From positions 4,080,001 to 4,144,000 of the forward strand of contig CM067541.1 of the NCBI GenBank assembly GCA_034509755.1: a stretch of 64,000 nt of DNA. The letters run 5' to 3'. Both the position numbers and the translations under genes were made by a program. Below, in pieces: positions 1 through 12,763 of the stretch; position 1 is the first letter of the stretch, and the number at the start of each line of letters is the position of its first letter. Origin of the DNA: Anisodus tanguticus. Taxonomy: Eukaryota > Streptophyta > Magnoliopsida > Solanales > Solanaceae. The notes under the pieces were generated by a model that was not told where the DNA came from, ran no database searches, and saw only the letters and a program-made list of their open reading frames with translations.

Positions 1-2431
1 TTAAGTCCAACATAGGTGAAATGGCATTGATGTAAGTGAAAGTCAAAAGAGAGCAGGTTATTGTTAGGTTAAGAAAGCACTACTGTCAGCAGCTAAGAAT
101 ATAATTGACATGGACTTCTCCCTAACAAAGTTTTGCTTATTTCAACTTCATCACTCTCATCCATCCATCCCACACGTTACACTTGAATTCAGGTACAAAA
201 ATAGACTACTTTATCGTTTTTGCACTATATCATTTTCTCTAGCTGTATATTTTAAGGGTTGTAAAACCAAATTTATTGACTTCATATTGTGAGGTACTCT
301 GATGTTTAACTCTAACTTTAGTCTACAGATTTTATTTTTAAAAAAATGTTTTGGTTGGCAATTTCATTAATTTCCTAATGTAGGTCACTGTGCCGGCTCA
401 AGGCCGAAACCACCAAAACAAAGATTATTGTCCACTTGACCATGTAAATTATTCACATTTTTTTGGAATTTTTTTCATTTTATTTGAAAATCACCGTTTG
501 ACTTGAATTTGAAAAACATCTAAAATCGTGTTTTCTCATTTTTTTCCCCCCTTTTAGTACATTCAATCAACCAAATATTCTTTGCAAAAATCATAATCAT
601 CTTCAACTCCAACTTTCAAAAATTTAAAATAAAGTGAATAATATTTGATTTCTATGGCCAAACGCCTACTAATTAGGGGCATCTTTTTTATTAAAGAAGA
701 TTTTATGGCTAATTTTCCTTAAAGCTGTGTACTATTTTCAAATAAAAGGTACAAAGATTTTTGTGAAAAATGAGAACTTTTTAGCCATGTGAATGATTAA
801 TTATTTTGTCAAGTTGGAGTTTCTTTTTAGAATAAATTGATTAAAAAATTGTTAACAACTTTGCATCTTAAAAAAATAAGAAAAATAATCTTTAAACAAA
901 ATATATGTGGCCCTTAATAAAATTTTGTTTCACCAACTTAATTAAATCGTTCTTGTACAGTAGAGGTGTAACACCTCCAAATTTTCAGGCAACACCGATT
1001 TAATTTCAAGAATTTAAGGTGCAAACAGAGGTTGATTCAAAATTTGAATGTGTTTAAGTTCAGAATTTTATCACAATACATTCTATTTTGTGTGTTGTAA
1101 TCCTATTAGTTATACTTATTCCGTGAATTTGTTGCCATATATTTATATAAAGGTTTGAACTAATATTACTAATTTCGGATGAAGTCGATAAAGCACTATA
1201 TCTGCCTCGATCGAGTAGGCAAGTTATGTTATCCATAAATAATTGTTTTCGCAAAAAACACACATACATATTTAACGGTGTAATTGGATGACTTTTATTG
1301 GTATACTAATATATTTCCAATCAATGACGTTTCAATAAAATTAGTGGCCTAAAACTAAATTTTACTCCGAGGCCTTAACTGTATACACATATGAAAAAAT
1401 TAATGTTGTCTTTTTATTTCATACTTGTTGCATTTTACTTCACATAGTAGCATTAATATTTATAATAGTGAGGACCAATTCAAGCTACTAAGATGTTAGT
1501 CATGTGTTTTAAACACATTACCTTGGATGTTGTTAACTTGTTGTAAAAACTTTATTTAATAATATGAAAATTTAAGTAATTTAGTTCAAAGTTCTAAAAT
1601 ATTTCTCTTAAAAAGTAGATAGTCTGCTTTCTTTTATTAGTATAATATTTTATATTTATTTTTGCAATCATCAATATTATCTGAGAAAACTAAAATCATA
1701 AAATTATTAGGTAAAAATATTTGAGGCGTCAAAAGTTTGAGGGCCTAAAGCAAATGCTTTACTAACCTCACCCTTGAGCAACTCCTTTATTCAATTGATA
1801 AAAATGAGGGTCACATTGACATTGCCTCCATGAAATCTTGATATTGAATGAAAATCCCAACTATATTAGATACACACAATTCTATGTCTTGGGATTAATT
1901 AATATCTAAGAATATACTTGAAAAGTTCTAACAAGATATTGCATCTTATCTAGTTTCTAAAGATATCTTAAGATGAAAGGAAGGTATTGTATAATTCAGA
2001 ATTAAATATGAGGCATGTATAATTGCTGGGTATAAATACTTATCAGTGAGTTTTGCTACTTTATTGCTTCTTCGAATAAAAAATTATTTTACTCATGGAC
2101 CTTTTCAATGAGCAAATTAAAAACTTTATCCATAATTTATGTCATCTTGGAGTTCTCATGACACCGAAGATTCAGTTTGGATTATTTTTAAAAGTAGACG
2201 ACTACCCGTCTCCATTATTAGGTCCAAAGTTTTTTTATATCGTCAATATATATAAGTTAAACTCAAAAAAAAAAAAAAGAAGCTATAGTTATTTGTAACC
2301 CGCAATGTGTAAAAGAACCCACTATTTGTTCGTTGCTTATCGATATTAATTGGACTTGAGATTGCAAGAGACATGGACGAAAGGAATGGAGAGGGAGAAA
2401 TAAGGTAGGTTAAATTCTTGAGAAGGAAAAT
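1..2431. other. AT-rich intergenic DNA with repeat traces
   Basis: No coding region is convincing here; the reading frames are short and AT-driven. Around 645-672 is a motif (GGCCAAACGCCTA) that looks like the right end of the MITE family also seen at 59381-59590. The stretch 1860-2095 has an LTR promoter look (GGGTATAAATAC near 2028, then an A/T-rich leader) but no partner or coding part was found. Confidence 0.5.
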
Positions 2432-2881
2432 TAGAGGTGGTAAAATGAGCTCATGAAAACATAACCCGTTTAACTCGTCCAATTTTGGATCAGTTATTAA
2501 CCCGTCCATTTATTAACTCAGCCCAATTTATTTTAGACTAAAATTTTTAGTCCATCAAAATTTGGATTGATATGTAGCCAAATTGACTCATGAGAAATCT
2601 TATCAAAATATTTTTCTTTTTTTATTTGATATGTTATATATAGCCATAATAAATAAATATAATTTTATAGGTACTAAACAATTATAAAAATTGAAATAAA
2701 GTAATTAAAACATAGTATGATTTAGGCGGGTTGGGTTACGATCCACATTTTAGCTCATTTCAGTCCAAATAACTTTTGGGCGGTCAATAACCCGCCCATT
2801 TATTAACTCAACCATTTTGATCCGTCCAAATTCTGTCCAACCCATCCAAATTAAGCTCAATCTTCCCATTTGACACCTCTA
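2432..2881. mobile_element. hAT-type MITE, 450 bp
   Basis: The ends are inverted repeats: TAGAGGTGGTAAAATG on the left, and on the right the complement of TAGAGGTGTCAAATGG. They are flanked by 8-bp direct repeats with one mismatch (AGGAAAAT at 2424-2431, AGAAAAAT at 2882-2889). An 8-bp duplication and a TAGRG start are hallmarks of the hAT superfamily. The inside is rich in AACCCGYCCA motifs on both strands (subterminal repeats) and has no coding capacity, so it is non-autonomous. Confidence 0.8.
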
Positions 2882-3244
2882 AGAAAAATACATAAATAAA
2901 GATATGTTACTGATATGTTGACAAAATATTTGTATTAAAATTTGAAGAAGAAATATAAATGAGATGCTAATAGAAATTCAATAAAGAATAATGCTTCATT
3001 TGTCAAACATCTCGGGTAATATACTTAGATCAGCATAATATATTAATATATCATATGTAATATCATTTAATGTCAATATTGAGCAAAAAGCAACTTAGAC
3101 TAGTTGATCAAACCATATATGGCTCTATCATTGTTCATTATAGTCCTCCTTAATTAGTTCCCTATTTCAAAATTCATTTGACATTATTTGTTAAGAAGTT
3201 GGTATGAGGTTGTTAGATTTAACTTTTATGATTAAAAGTATTTT

Positions 3245-3490
3245 CTCTATTTCCATTTATGTGATACAGTTCGATTTTTTAGAGTTAAACTTTTTTATTT
3301 TGACTGTGAATTCGGACACACAATCTTTAATTTTTTTTTTAAAATAATTTATATATTTAGAAACTACATAAAAAATACTATAAGTTACAATAATTAATAA
3401 TTTAAAATATTTAAAAAATATGCAAATAAATCGCGATCAACAATTTTCTAGAAAACAAAACATATCACATAAGTTAGGATAGATGGGTAC
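3245..3490. mobile_element. degenerate Stowaway-like MITE
   Basis: The left side reads TCTATTTCCATTTATGTGA and the right side CACATAAGTTAGGATAGATG, a worn version of the CTCCCTCCGTCCCAATTTATGTG inverted repeat of plant Stowaway-like elements. The interior has the usual GAAACTACATAAAA stretch. The ends have drifted, so boundaries are approximate. Confidence 0.55.
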
Positions 3491-4345
3491 TTTTCACAGA
3501 ACCTTAAACAATATATTTCTGGAGCGGCCCAATTTAAAGGGAGAATAACTTACCAATTTGCAGGAAAATTGAAGAATACCAAAACCATAAATCTGCATGC
3601 TTTGAAATTATATAATTTGCACCCTGTGGTTGCATCATATAGTCAAATGGAGTAACACTTTACTTATCGAAAAAAATAAATATGTAAGTTCGAAATATTA
3701 TATTTTATGTTAGATTAGTCCTTTGCTCATAGATCTTTCCATTAATAAAGGTGTTTATATCGATTAAAAAGTAAATTGCTACCCCCATCCAAGAATAGTG
3801 TCATATAGATCTGATAAATCGGAAATAATTAATTAGAAATTCAAAACGTTTTTACGGAACAGACATATGAATATGCGTGGATCATACCTTTTTTTTACAA
3901 AGGCAACAAAAGGTTTTCACCGCATGTGGTCTTTTCTGAGTGTTTTATTATTAAGTATAATCATGATTTTTTCAGTCTACTTGTCTATTCATCAAATAAA
4001 TAACAGTTCTTTTTTATCAATATGTATGGTCTTAGATCACCAATAGTAATGTTTTTTAGATTTTGGATACTTGATCGACCCACTTACTTCTATTATGTCA
4101 ATATTAATCACTATTGAAATTATGGTTCTTATTTAACAATTTTCAATTTGGATTAGGGTAATTTTTTAATATTTATTTTTTTCCTTTTCTTTTTCTGGTC
4201 AAAAGAGAAGAGTGTGAAGAAATGTTTAAAACAACTTATCCAATAGTGAGGATATTGAATATTGATTAGGTTGATATCACGTCGAAGTCTAAAGTCTTCT
4301 TGAATTTCATATCAGGTAGACTTCAAAATTATGAGTGTCTTATTA
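3491..4345. other. intergenic DNA, nothing recognised
   Basis: AT-rich sequence between a MITE and the pogo-like element. No reading frame, RNA gene or clear repeat structure was seen. Confidence 0.4.
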
Positions 4346-6771
4346 CCGTAAAACCTTGATAACTGAATGTTCAATAAATGAATAATCTCAATTAATGAAT
4401 AAATTTTTCTGATCCCAACTTGAGCTAGTGTACTAAATGAATAATTTCGCTAAGTGCATAAGATAATATTTTTTTAATCCTTAAAGGTCCAACAATAATA
4501 GAAATGAATAATTGATAAAATATAAAATAAAATGTTAATTGAAAATAACACATAATATTTTTATTTTTATTGATATTACTATGACAACTTCTCAAATTCA
4601 ACTCTTTTGAAAATATTCATCTAAAATTTTTGTTTTTTCTTTGGTCATATGTTTAACTCAATCTCATCCTTAATTTTCTGCAAAACATGCACTGCATTTG
4701 ATGCATCTTTTTCTTGTTGTAAAAAATAGTTATTTAAGGCTTCCATTGATTGCATTGCTTCTTTTGTTGATATCATTGGCAAATTCTGACTATCATCTGG
4801 ATCTTGATCATCATCAACAAATGTTTCCATTACTCCTTGAATAATTTCTTCATCAGTAGGAGACTCCATCAGTGCATCATTTTCACTAGTATAGTTTAAA
4901 AGGTCTTCCATATCCATTGCATTTCTATAACCTAAACCATTGATAACTTCATGTAATCCCTGGATGCCTTCATCTTCACAAAGTGGTTGTTCAGTATTCA
5001 TATCTTCGTCTGATCGAATTTCACAATGTCGAAAACAATTTGTAATAGTTGTTGTTTTCACATTAATATTCCAAGCAGCACTAATAAAATTGATAGCATT
5101 CATCATACTAATTTTGTTTGGACTTGTCTCTCCTGACTCGTAGAATTGCAAGATGCTTGAATAAAGACGACGTCAATAATGAATTTCAATGCCCGAATAA
5201 TTCCAGCATCACATGATTGAATCTTTGAGGTTGTATTTGGAGGCAAGAAAAAATAGTTCAACATTGTTCAAGCCTTCAATAACCTTAGGATGGGAAGGGC
5301 AATTGTCCACTATCAAAAGTACTTTTCAGCCATCAATTTGTTTATCAAACCCTCAAACAAATTCTTGAAAAAGTAATCCAGTCATCCATGCTTTCTTGTT
5401 AGCTCGATAATGACAATTAAGGTTATTCAAATTCACATTTTTAAAACTTCTAGGATTATCATACTTACCAATTATCCAAAGTGACACTTTGTCAGAACCA
5501 TCGCCATTGCAACAAACAACAACCGTAATCCTTTCCTTGTCCTTCTTTCGTCCTTCCAATCGCTTTGTTGCAAGTGAATGGTCTGCTTCCAAACGATAAA
5601 ATAAATCAGTTTCATCCATAATATATCCTTCCATTGAAATTGATCTAATTTAGCTCGTATAGTTGGTAAAGCATCCTCAACATTCTCCACAGCAACTGAA
5701 CCACTTTCACTAAACCTTCGATAAGATTTAATTCAATGTCCCGCCTTAAATCATTCTAACCAACCACTTGAGAAATTAAATCCTTGATAAGAGCTTCCAT
5801 ACATTTTTTGCCAAAACTTTTTTGCTTGGGCTTGGATCATTTCTGCATTAATATTAAATTTCTCTTGATATTGGAGAAACCATTCATACACCACTTTTTC
5901 TAACTCTAGATATTTTGATGACTTGTGCCTCTTGACGTTTTTATTCTTTATCTCTATTGATAAATACGTTGCTGATCTTTTAAGAGTATTTGATATTGTT
6001 GATTGTTGATAGAGATGTTAAACTTTTGCTCCATCCATAACTGCAAATCTTTTTGACTTAAAGTGGGATGCTCATTTTTATGCTCACATAATGTTATTCT
6101 CATTTCATCAGTCAAGGTGGATTTTTTCACTCCTTTCAAATTTGAAGCCATGAAGGAGAAATAAAAGAAAAATCTAGTGATTTGAGAATGAAAAGATAAC
6201 TAACATATTTATAGAGTTTGTGTTCATGCATAACATTTAATAATTTTTTTGTTACAAATGTACTTTGTTTTATCAATATACAATTCATGCGTTTCATTTT
6301 TTGAAATTATTTCTTACAAAGTACTTAGTTCAAATTTTAGTTTCTCAATTAATAATAAGTAAATATTAATATAAAGTTCATGCATGTATTACGTATTTAC
6401 TAGCTTTTTTGTTAGATAGTTTAACTTAATTTCATCTTTTAGTTTCTCAATAATTATAATTAATAATTATTAAAAGAAAATTCATGCATACCTGATAGTT
6501 CATGTTCATTCTTTACTAAATTTGTTACAATGTACTTAGTTTAATTTTTTTTTCTCAATACATATATTATAAATCACATGCATGAACCTTAATTAAAATA
6601 ATAATGAAAATGTATAACAAAATGTATGTCACACAAAAAATATTATATAAATGAATAAATATTTATTTATCGATAAATGAATAAATTATTTATTTATTCA
6701 TAAATAAATAACCTTGTTAAAAAAATATTTTTTACCGATCCCAATAATATTAATTTGTCGAGGTTTTACTG
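4346..6771 (-). mobile_element. pogo/Tigger-type DNA transposon, 2.43 kb
   Basis: The left terminus CCGTAAAACCTTGATAA (from 4346) and the complement of the right terminus, CAGTAAAACCTCGACAA (ending 6771), are inverted repeats. The element is flanked by the dinucleotide TA (4344-4345 and 6772-6773), the target duplication of the Tc1/mariner/pogo superfamily. Subterminal AATGAATAA repeats occur at both sides. A decayed CENP-B-like transposase is encoded inside on the minus strand. The plant Lemi1-type pogo elements begin with a similar CAGTAAAACCTC motif (from memory). Confidence 0.85.
4645..6151 (-). pseudogene. CENP-B/jerky-like pogo transposase, frameshifted
   Basis: Three pieces in different frames add up to one transposase. 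The N-terminal piece (6151-5954) starts MASNLKGVKKSTLT and has a CENP-B-type helix-turn-helix with the phrase HPTLSQKDLQLWMEQKF. The middle (about 5690-5353) has the DDE core with MDETDLFYRLEADHSLATK and KVSLWIIGKY; it is joined by a frameshift near 5640. Downstream and after stops come DNCPSHPKVIEGL and SCDAGIIRALKF, carrying the second and third catalytic Asp positions. The last open piece (5151-4645) has the CFRHCEIRS motif followed by an acidic tail. In active relatives the protein cuts and pastes the element as a nuclear DNA-binding recombinase. The stops and frameshifts make this copy inactive. Confidence 0.85.
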
Positions 6772-6773
6772 TA

Positions 6774-7461
6774 TACGAAATCCAAGATTTGATAGAAAAA
6801 TGGAAACACAAAAAAAGAGGACAAGGCAACGTTAGTATAAGTGGGACCGGTTGACGAGAATTAAATAAAAATTGCTGAAATGTGAAATACTAGAATTTTA
6901 TTTGATGATGACTTAAAGGATGAAGATATTATTAATAGTGATCATTCTTTTGTCAAAATTATAAATTATATATTTATGCGGGATAATTTTAATAATATAC
7001 AATCCATCATAAGAAATTATATCCACAGTCATATTTTTAATTTACATGTGCATAGCTAATTTTTATTTTTTAACATTATTTATACACACGATATTCAATA
7101 TTATACACTTACATAGATAATGTATCAATCTTATATAAAAGTGTATAATAATATATAAATTCTACATTATTATTCAATATTATACAAACTTGCCGTGATT
7201 TGATTTCCGTGCTCTCAGCGGAGAGGATGAAGGAGATAGCCTGTCCGATCGCTAAAGTGGTTAAAAAAATATTGACTAAATCGGATAATTATTTTGTCCT
7301 AATTAACAGTGTAAAAATCCCTAAAGAGAAATTGGTCCAAAAAGGCACAAGCCTAAACAGGGCTACTTCTGACATTGTCGCTTGATCAATAATGGGCTAA
7401 TAAAACAGCCCATTCATATTCCATTCTATTTCGGGTGTTATAGATAATGTACTACTAATTG
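6774..7461. other. intergenic DNA with TATACA-rich stretch
   Basis: From about 7060 to 7190 there are repeated TATACAA/TTGTATA-like words, similar in style to 11740-11960. An open frame at 7200-7385 (61 codons) has no recognisable domain and is not called as a gene. Confidence 0.35.
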
Positions 7462-7476
7462 CTAACCAAAATCATA

Positions 7477-10400
7477 CAACAATAATATATCCAATGAAGT
7501 TCACAACGTAGTGTTTGGGAGGATAGAGTGTACGCAAAGTAGAGAGGATGTTTCTGAAAGATCCTCGGCTCAAGACAAAGCATATGCACAAGCAAAGCAA
7601 GAGAAACGGTCAGACCCGGACAAGAAATTTAAAGCAATATGAAAATGAGAGTAACAAAAGCAAATAAGCCATGATAAAGTATTCTGAAAAAGAAGAAGTA
7701 ACTAACGCATGTAAATAAGATAAACAAAGTACACGAAAGAACATACAACAGTAGAAATCAAAGGGCAGGGGACTATAAAACAATATTGCGCCTACTAGTA
7801 TGATAGGCTAAGCAGGGCTACAATAATAACACTACAACTATCAGCATGTAAGCGTAAGTAGGACTACGCTCAACTACCTACTACCCTTCTACCCTAATCC
7901 GTGTCCTCCACAACCCCTATCTAAGGTTATGTCCTCAATAAGTTGCACGTGTGTCATATTCCATCTAATCACCTCTCCACAATACTTCTTTGGCCTACCT
8001 CTATCCCTCTTGTACTCATCCATAGCCAACCTCTCACACCTCCGCACTGGGGCATTTATGCCTCTCATCTGCACATGTCCCAACCATATCAATCTCGCTT
8101 CCCGCATCTTATCCTCCACCGAGGCCACTCCCACTCTGTCCCGGATATCATCATTTCTAATCTTATCCCTCCTTGTATGCCCACACATCTATCTCAGCAT
8201 CCCATCTCCACAACTTTTATCTTTTGGATGTGCGAAGTCTTGACTGGCCAACACTCCGCCTTATACAACATAGTCGGTCTAACCACCACCCTATAGAACT
8301 TGCCTTTAAGTTTTGGTGGCACATTTTTATCGCACAAGACTCCAGATGCGAGCCTCCATTTCATCCGTCCTACACTAATACGATGTGTGACATCGTCATC
8401 AATCTCTCTATTCTCTTGGATAATAGACCCGAGATACTTGAAGCTTCCTTTATTTGAAATGACTTGAGTACCAAGCCTCACCTCCACGTCTGTCTCATGG
8501 TCACTCCCGTTACTGTACTTGCACTCCAAGTATTATGTCTTGGTCATAATCAGCCTGAACCCTTTAGAATCTAGAGTTTGTCTCCAAACCTCCAGCTTAG
8601 AGTTCACTCTACTGTGAGTCTCATCAATCAAGACTATGTCATATGCGATTAACATCCACCATGCCACCCCCTTGAATTTTTCTCGTCAGTCCATCCATCA
8701 CTAAGGCAAATAAGAATGGACTAAAAGCTGATCCCTGGTGCATCCCCATCATCATGGAAAGTGCTCCGAGTCTCCTCCTACTGTCCGTACCCTGGTCTTG
8801 GCTCCATCATACATATCCTTGATCGCCCTAGTGTACGCCACAGTTACACCTCTAACCTCCCAACATCTCCATAGAACCTTCCTAGGGACTTTATCGTATG
8901 CCTTCTCGAGGTCGATGAAAATCATATGTAAGTCTCTCTTCCTCTCCCTATACTGCTCCACCAACCTCCTAATAAGATGAATGTCTTCAGTAGTCGAACG
9001 CTACGACATGAATCCAAACTAATTCTCGGAAATAGACACATCTCTTCTCACCCTCATCTCCATGACTCTTTCCCAAACTTTCATAGTGTGGCTTAACAAC
9101 TTGATACCCCTATAGTTGTTGCAACTCTGAATGTCACCTTTGTTCTTGTAAAAAGGAATCATTTTACTCCACATCAATTCTTCGGGCATTCTTTCCATCT
9201 TAAAAATGACATTAAACAACTCAGTCAGTCACTCCAAACTGTGCCTTGCTTGCGCTCTTCCAAAATTCGACTGGGATCTCATCAGGCCCGATCGCTCATC
9301 CCCTGCGCATCCTTTGAATAATACCCTTAACCTCCTCAACCTTAATACTTGTATAATATCTAAAATTCTGGTACCTATCGGATTGCTCCAGATCTCCTAG
9401 CACAATGTCTTTATCTTTTTCTTCCTTCAAGAGTTTATGGAAGTAAGACTGCCACCTCCGTCTAATACGCGCGTCCTCCACCAGTACTTTGCCATCCTCG
9501 TCCTTGATGCACCTCACGTGATCCAAGTCACGAGTACTCCTCTCCCTCGCCTTGGCTAGTCTATATAACTTCTTATCCCCGCATTTTTCTCTAATTCCAC
9601 ATACAAACGTTCAAAAATTGCCATTTTCGCTGCCGTAACCGCTAGTTTTGCCTCATTCCTCGCCATATTATATAATTTCCTATTCGTCCACTTCTCCGTC
9701 TCATTATTTCTTTCTACCAATTTGACATACTCCACTTTCTTTGCTTCCACCTTCCCTTGAACTTTACCATTCCACCACCAGTCCCCTCGATGCCCACCAT
9801 GGCTACCCCGCGAGACCCCTAACACTTCTCTAGATACCTTCTTAATGCAACTGACTATCCTATCCCACATACACTACTCCCCCAAGCCTCCCTGGACATC
9901 AACCTCTCCCCCATCTCCTTTGCACTAGTCATGGTCAAACTCCCTCATTTGATTCTTAGCCTGTCATCCACAACCCCCCTCTTCTTCTCAATATTGATCT
10001 CCAAATCCATCACCAAAAGCTTATGTCGGGTTATAAGATACTCACTCGGAATAACCTTGCAGTCTTTACAAAGACTGGTGTCAACCTTCTTGAGGAGCAA
10101 AAAGTCTATCTGAGTCTTAGCCACCGAACTACGGAAAGTCATAAAGTGCTCATTCTTCTTCAGGAACCTCGAATTAGCTATCACCATCCCAAAGCTTTAG
10201 CGAACTCCAAAAGTAAGACGCCTCATCCGTTCCTGTCCCCGAGGCCAAATCCTCCATGCACGTCATCATAACCCCCCGAAAGTGACCCGATATGTCCATT
10301 GGAATCCCCTCCTACAAATAACTTCTCAGTAGGTGGTATACCTCCCACCACCTCATTTAAATCCTCCCAAAAATGCCTCTTCTCCTCCTCGTCCAAGCAC

Positions 10401-11571
10401 GCATGCGGCGCGTAAGCACTAATAATGTTCATAGTGAACCCTCCAACTACCAACTTAATCACCATCATTCTGTCATTGATCATCCTAACCTCTACCACCT
10501 GATCCCTTAGCTCGTTGTCTACCAAAATGCCTATCCCATTCCTATACCTCGACCTACCCGAGAACTATAACTTATACCCGTTCACATCCTTAGCCTTAGG
10601 TCCTACCCATTTGGTCTCCTGGACACATGCAATATTAATCCTTCTCTTCTTAAGAATCTTAACTAGCTCTATGGACTTCCTCGTTATAGTCCCAATGTTT
10701 CAAGACCATATTCTCAGCCTAGCATCTCCCTTACCCCACTTACCCCCCAACCCTCGCCCCCATCCCCAACCGAGAACATGACCATAGTCTACCATCATTC
10801 ACTAAAGCCACAAGAGCACTAGTCAAAGGTTAACGCTAATACACACGGGAATAAATACTAAAGCACAAGTTAGCAAGAATCTAGACTTTTCAAAGATTCT
10901 AGTAGCAAGTAGCAAGCCACCTAAACAAGGGTTTAAACTAAAGCAAGCCAGCAAAAATCCAAAGAATCTAGTAGCAAGTAGAACTATTGGCGAGAATCTA
11001 AATCAAGACGTAAATAGAAATATGAGTATTAAAACAGAATAAAATCTAGCCCGCAATGACAGAATAAACCAACAGACATTGTGAACTACGCTCAAGAATC
11101 GTACAAAAACAAAAAAAACTGGTGCTAACTAGAATTCAACTGTAAATGATGTATACAAATTTAAATACAGTAAAGGTTGAGAGAGAACCTGTTTTGCTCT
11201 TGAGAACAACACAAAAACTTGATTTTCATCACCATCGGAGGCCGCCAAAGGTCGCCGGAGTTCGTTGTTGGGTGGTGGTGGTCTCTGAAGTTCCTTTCTA
11301 ACCAGATCTGTTTGCCGGTGGTAGCGGGTGGTCGGAACCCTAGATGGTTGATAGTTGCCGACAGTGGTATGAAGAACTTGGCTGCCGGTGGTGGGTGAAG
11401 GGATCGAGAAAGAACCGACCTTTGTTACGGCGAAACTTGTTATCTATTTTTCCCTTGTGATTTGTTGTAAAAGAGTAGTGTGTTAAGAGGAGTTTTGGCT
11501 AAGAATGGTGATGGAAGTTGATAGCTTCTTTCAAGTTTGAACTCGAATGGGATCACCTCGAAATTGGCCTA
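7477..11571 (-). mobile_element. RTE-type LINE, near full length, with 15-bp target duplication
   Basis: The non-LTR retrotransposon reads on the minus strand, 5' end near 11571 and 3' end at 7477. A perfect 15-bp direct repeat, CTAACCAAAATCATA, flanks it at 7462-7476 and 11572-11586, which fixes both ends. It has a 5' UTR (about 10800-11571, with GGCGACC-rich sequence), one long decayed frame for an apurinic-type endonuclease and reverse transcriptase, and a 3' UTR ending in the conserved GAGCCGAGGATCTTTC and ATTATTGTTG motifs. The tail is a short GTT/ATT repeat rather than poly(A), as in plant RTE elements. A 5'-truncated relative lies at 27975-28186. Confidence 0.9.
7880..10800 (-). pseudogene. 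RTE LINE endonuclease-reverse transcriptase, inactivated
   Basis: On the minus strand the endonuclease part includes ISAYAPHACLDEEEKRHFW (10525-10223) and the TFRSSVAKTQIDFLL block (10187-9945). A linker follows (9870-9296). The reverse transcriptase includes WSKMIPFYKNKGDIQSCNNY (9219-9019) and DLEKAYDKVPRKVLW (8964-8752). The catalytic A/F-A-D-D box near 8655 reads IAYD, so one catalytic Asp is Tyr. The C-terminal part has KGSFKYLGSIIQEN and RLIWLGHVQMRG (8529-7889), typical of this family. Several stops and frameshifts separate the blocks. The intact protein nicks target DNA and primes cDNA synthesis from the element's own RNA; this copy cannot. It explains all minus-strand frames between 7.9 and 10.8 kb. 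Confidence 0.9.
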
Positions 11572-11586
11572 CTAACCAAAATCATA

Positions 11587-12014
11587 GATACCGATATAAA
11601 AAAAGGGGAAAAGGACAAAAGTGGCCATCCGGCCCAAGTTAATGACAGCGGGATGGCCTAAGATGTTTAAAATCAAATAGCTAGTCTTTTTAAAATAATT
11701 TCATTTTTAGCATTTTTTTCAACTAATCTCAGCATATGTATAGTATCATCGTTATATAGAAAATCAATCATATGTGTAGAAATTGTATCATTATTGTATA
11801 GAATATATTTTCCCTACAGTATGTATTTAGAAAATGTATCATTGTTGTATAATTTATGTTTAATAAATGTATAATCAACGAATACTTACTAATTATACAC
11901 ATATTAAACATGTTTTGAGATATTTCCTGAAGGCTCAATCAACGTATATTTACTACTTATACATATTATACATGTTTTGGGATATTTTTTGAAGGCTCAA
12001 TATTAATTTTTTTC
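11587..12014. other. intergenic DNA with TATAC-rich repeats
   Basis: Contains a stretch of ATTGTATA/TATACA words (11740-11960) in which TACTTATACATATTATACATGTTTTG-like segments recur as an imperfect direct repeat (about 11880-11945 and 11946-11995). No genes are seen. Confidence 0.4.
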
Positions 12015-12171
12015 GTCGATCTTTAGTAGTGACTTTTTGATCTTTTGTGGCGACAAATCTGATATTTTTGTAGTGAACATTTAGTGGTGACTTTTTGATC
12101 ATTTGTGACGACTTTTTGATCTTTTATAGCGACTAAAGTCGCCACAAAAAAGTCTGAATTTTTTTGTAGTG
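12015..12171 (-). mobile_element. CACTA (En/Spm) element terminus, single end
   Basis: Read on the minus strand the segment starts CACTACAAAAAAATTCAGAC (12171 downward) and continues with alternating GTCGCC/GGCGAC and AAAAGTCGTCACAAA blocks, the usual subterminal repeats of plant CACTA transposons. No matching CACTA end was found to the left, so this is a truncated end or a remnant. Confidence 0.7.
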
Positions 12172-12209
12172 TTAATGGGCTGTTGGTGGGCTAGCGCCTG
12201 GGATTAGTT

Positions 12210-12763
12210 CATTTTTTTGTGCGGATTGTCCTTCAAATGCATTGGTCTTTAATTTTTTCCCTTCATATTCACGGTCTTTAATTTTTGCCCATGTTGTTTA
12301 TATTATGAAAATATCTAGGTCTATTTATTAAGACATAGTCTCTATGATATTTTTCTTTTCGAAAACTGCAATTTTGTCTCGCGGCATAAATTATGTAGGA
12401 ATTAAGTTATGCGGCATAATTTTATAGTAATTTTTAGATTATGTTGAGTGTTGGAAATTATGTCTTATCCGGCATAGTTTTGTGGATGTTATGATACATA
12501 TGTTGAAGTTAAATGCTAATTATGCCGTCAAAATATGAAATTATGTCTTTTTCATATTATGTTGAGTGTTGAAAATTATGTCTTATCCGACATAGTTTGT
12601 GTGGATGTTATGATACATATGTTGAAGTTAGACGCTAATTATGCCTTGCGAAATTTTAATTATGCCGCGCCAAAAAATAATGAAGGACAAAAATTAAAAA
12701 ACACAAATTTAAAGGACAAAAATTAAAGACCATCCCAAAATGGGGCATTTGTGCGAATGACCC
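12210..12763. mobile_element. Mutator-like MITE with 9-bp target duplication
   Basis: A perfect 9-bp direct repeat GGATTAGTT flanks the element (12201-12209 and 12764-12772), the duplication length of Mutator-like elements. Inside are inverted terminal regions, both containing GGTCTTTAATTTTT when read inward. The interior is rich in TTATGCCG/CGGCATAA words and has no real coding capacity. A shorter relative is at 23385-23605 with the same GGTCTTTAATTTTT ends and CTTATGCC interior. Confidence 0.75.
12429..12650 (+). repeat. direct duplication of about 95 bp inside the MITE
   Basis: The block ATTATGTTGAGTGTTG...GAAGTTAAATGCTAATTATGCC (about 12427-12526) is repeated with few changes at about 12556-12646. 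It produces a 63-codon open frame (12535-12726) that is not a gene. Confidence 0.75.

Noticed and set aside
7200..7385. 61-codon frame beginning MISVLSAERMKE
   Set aside because: No known domain and no context; its higher GC is local and does not continue.
7929..8457. Overlapping plus-strand frames of 94-117 codons
   Set aside because: They are the antisense of the LINE reverse transcriptase, which explains the sequence fully on the minus strand.
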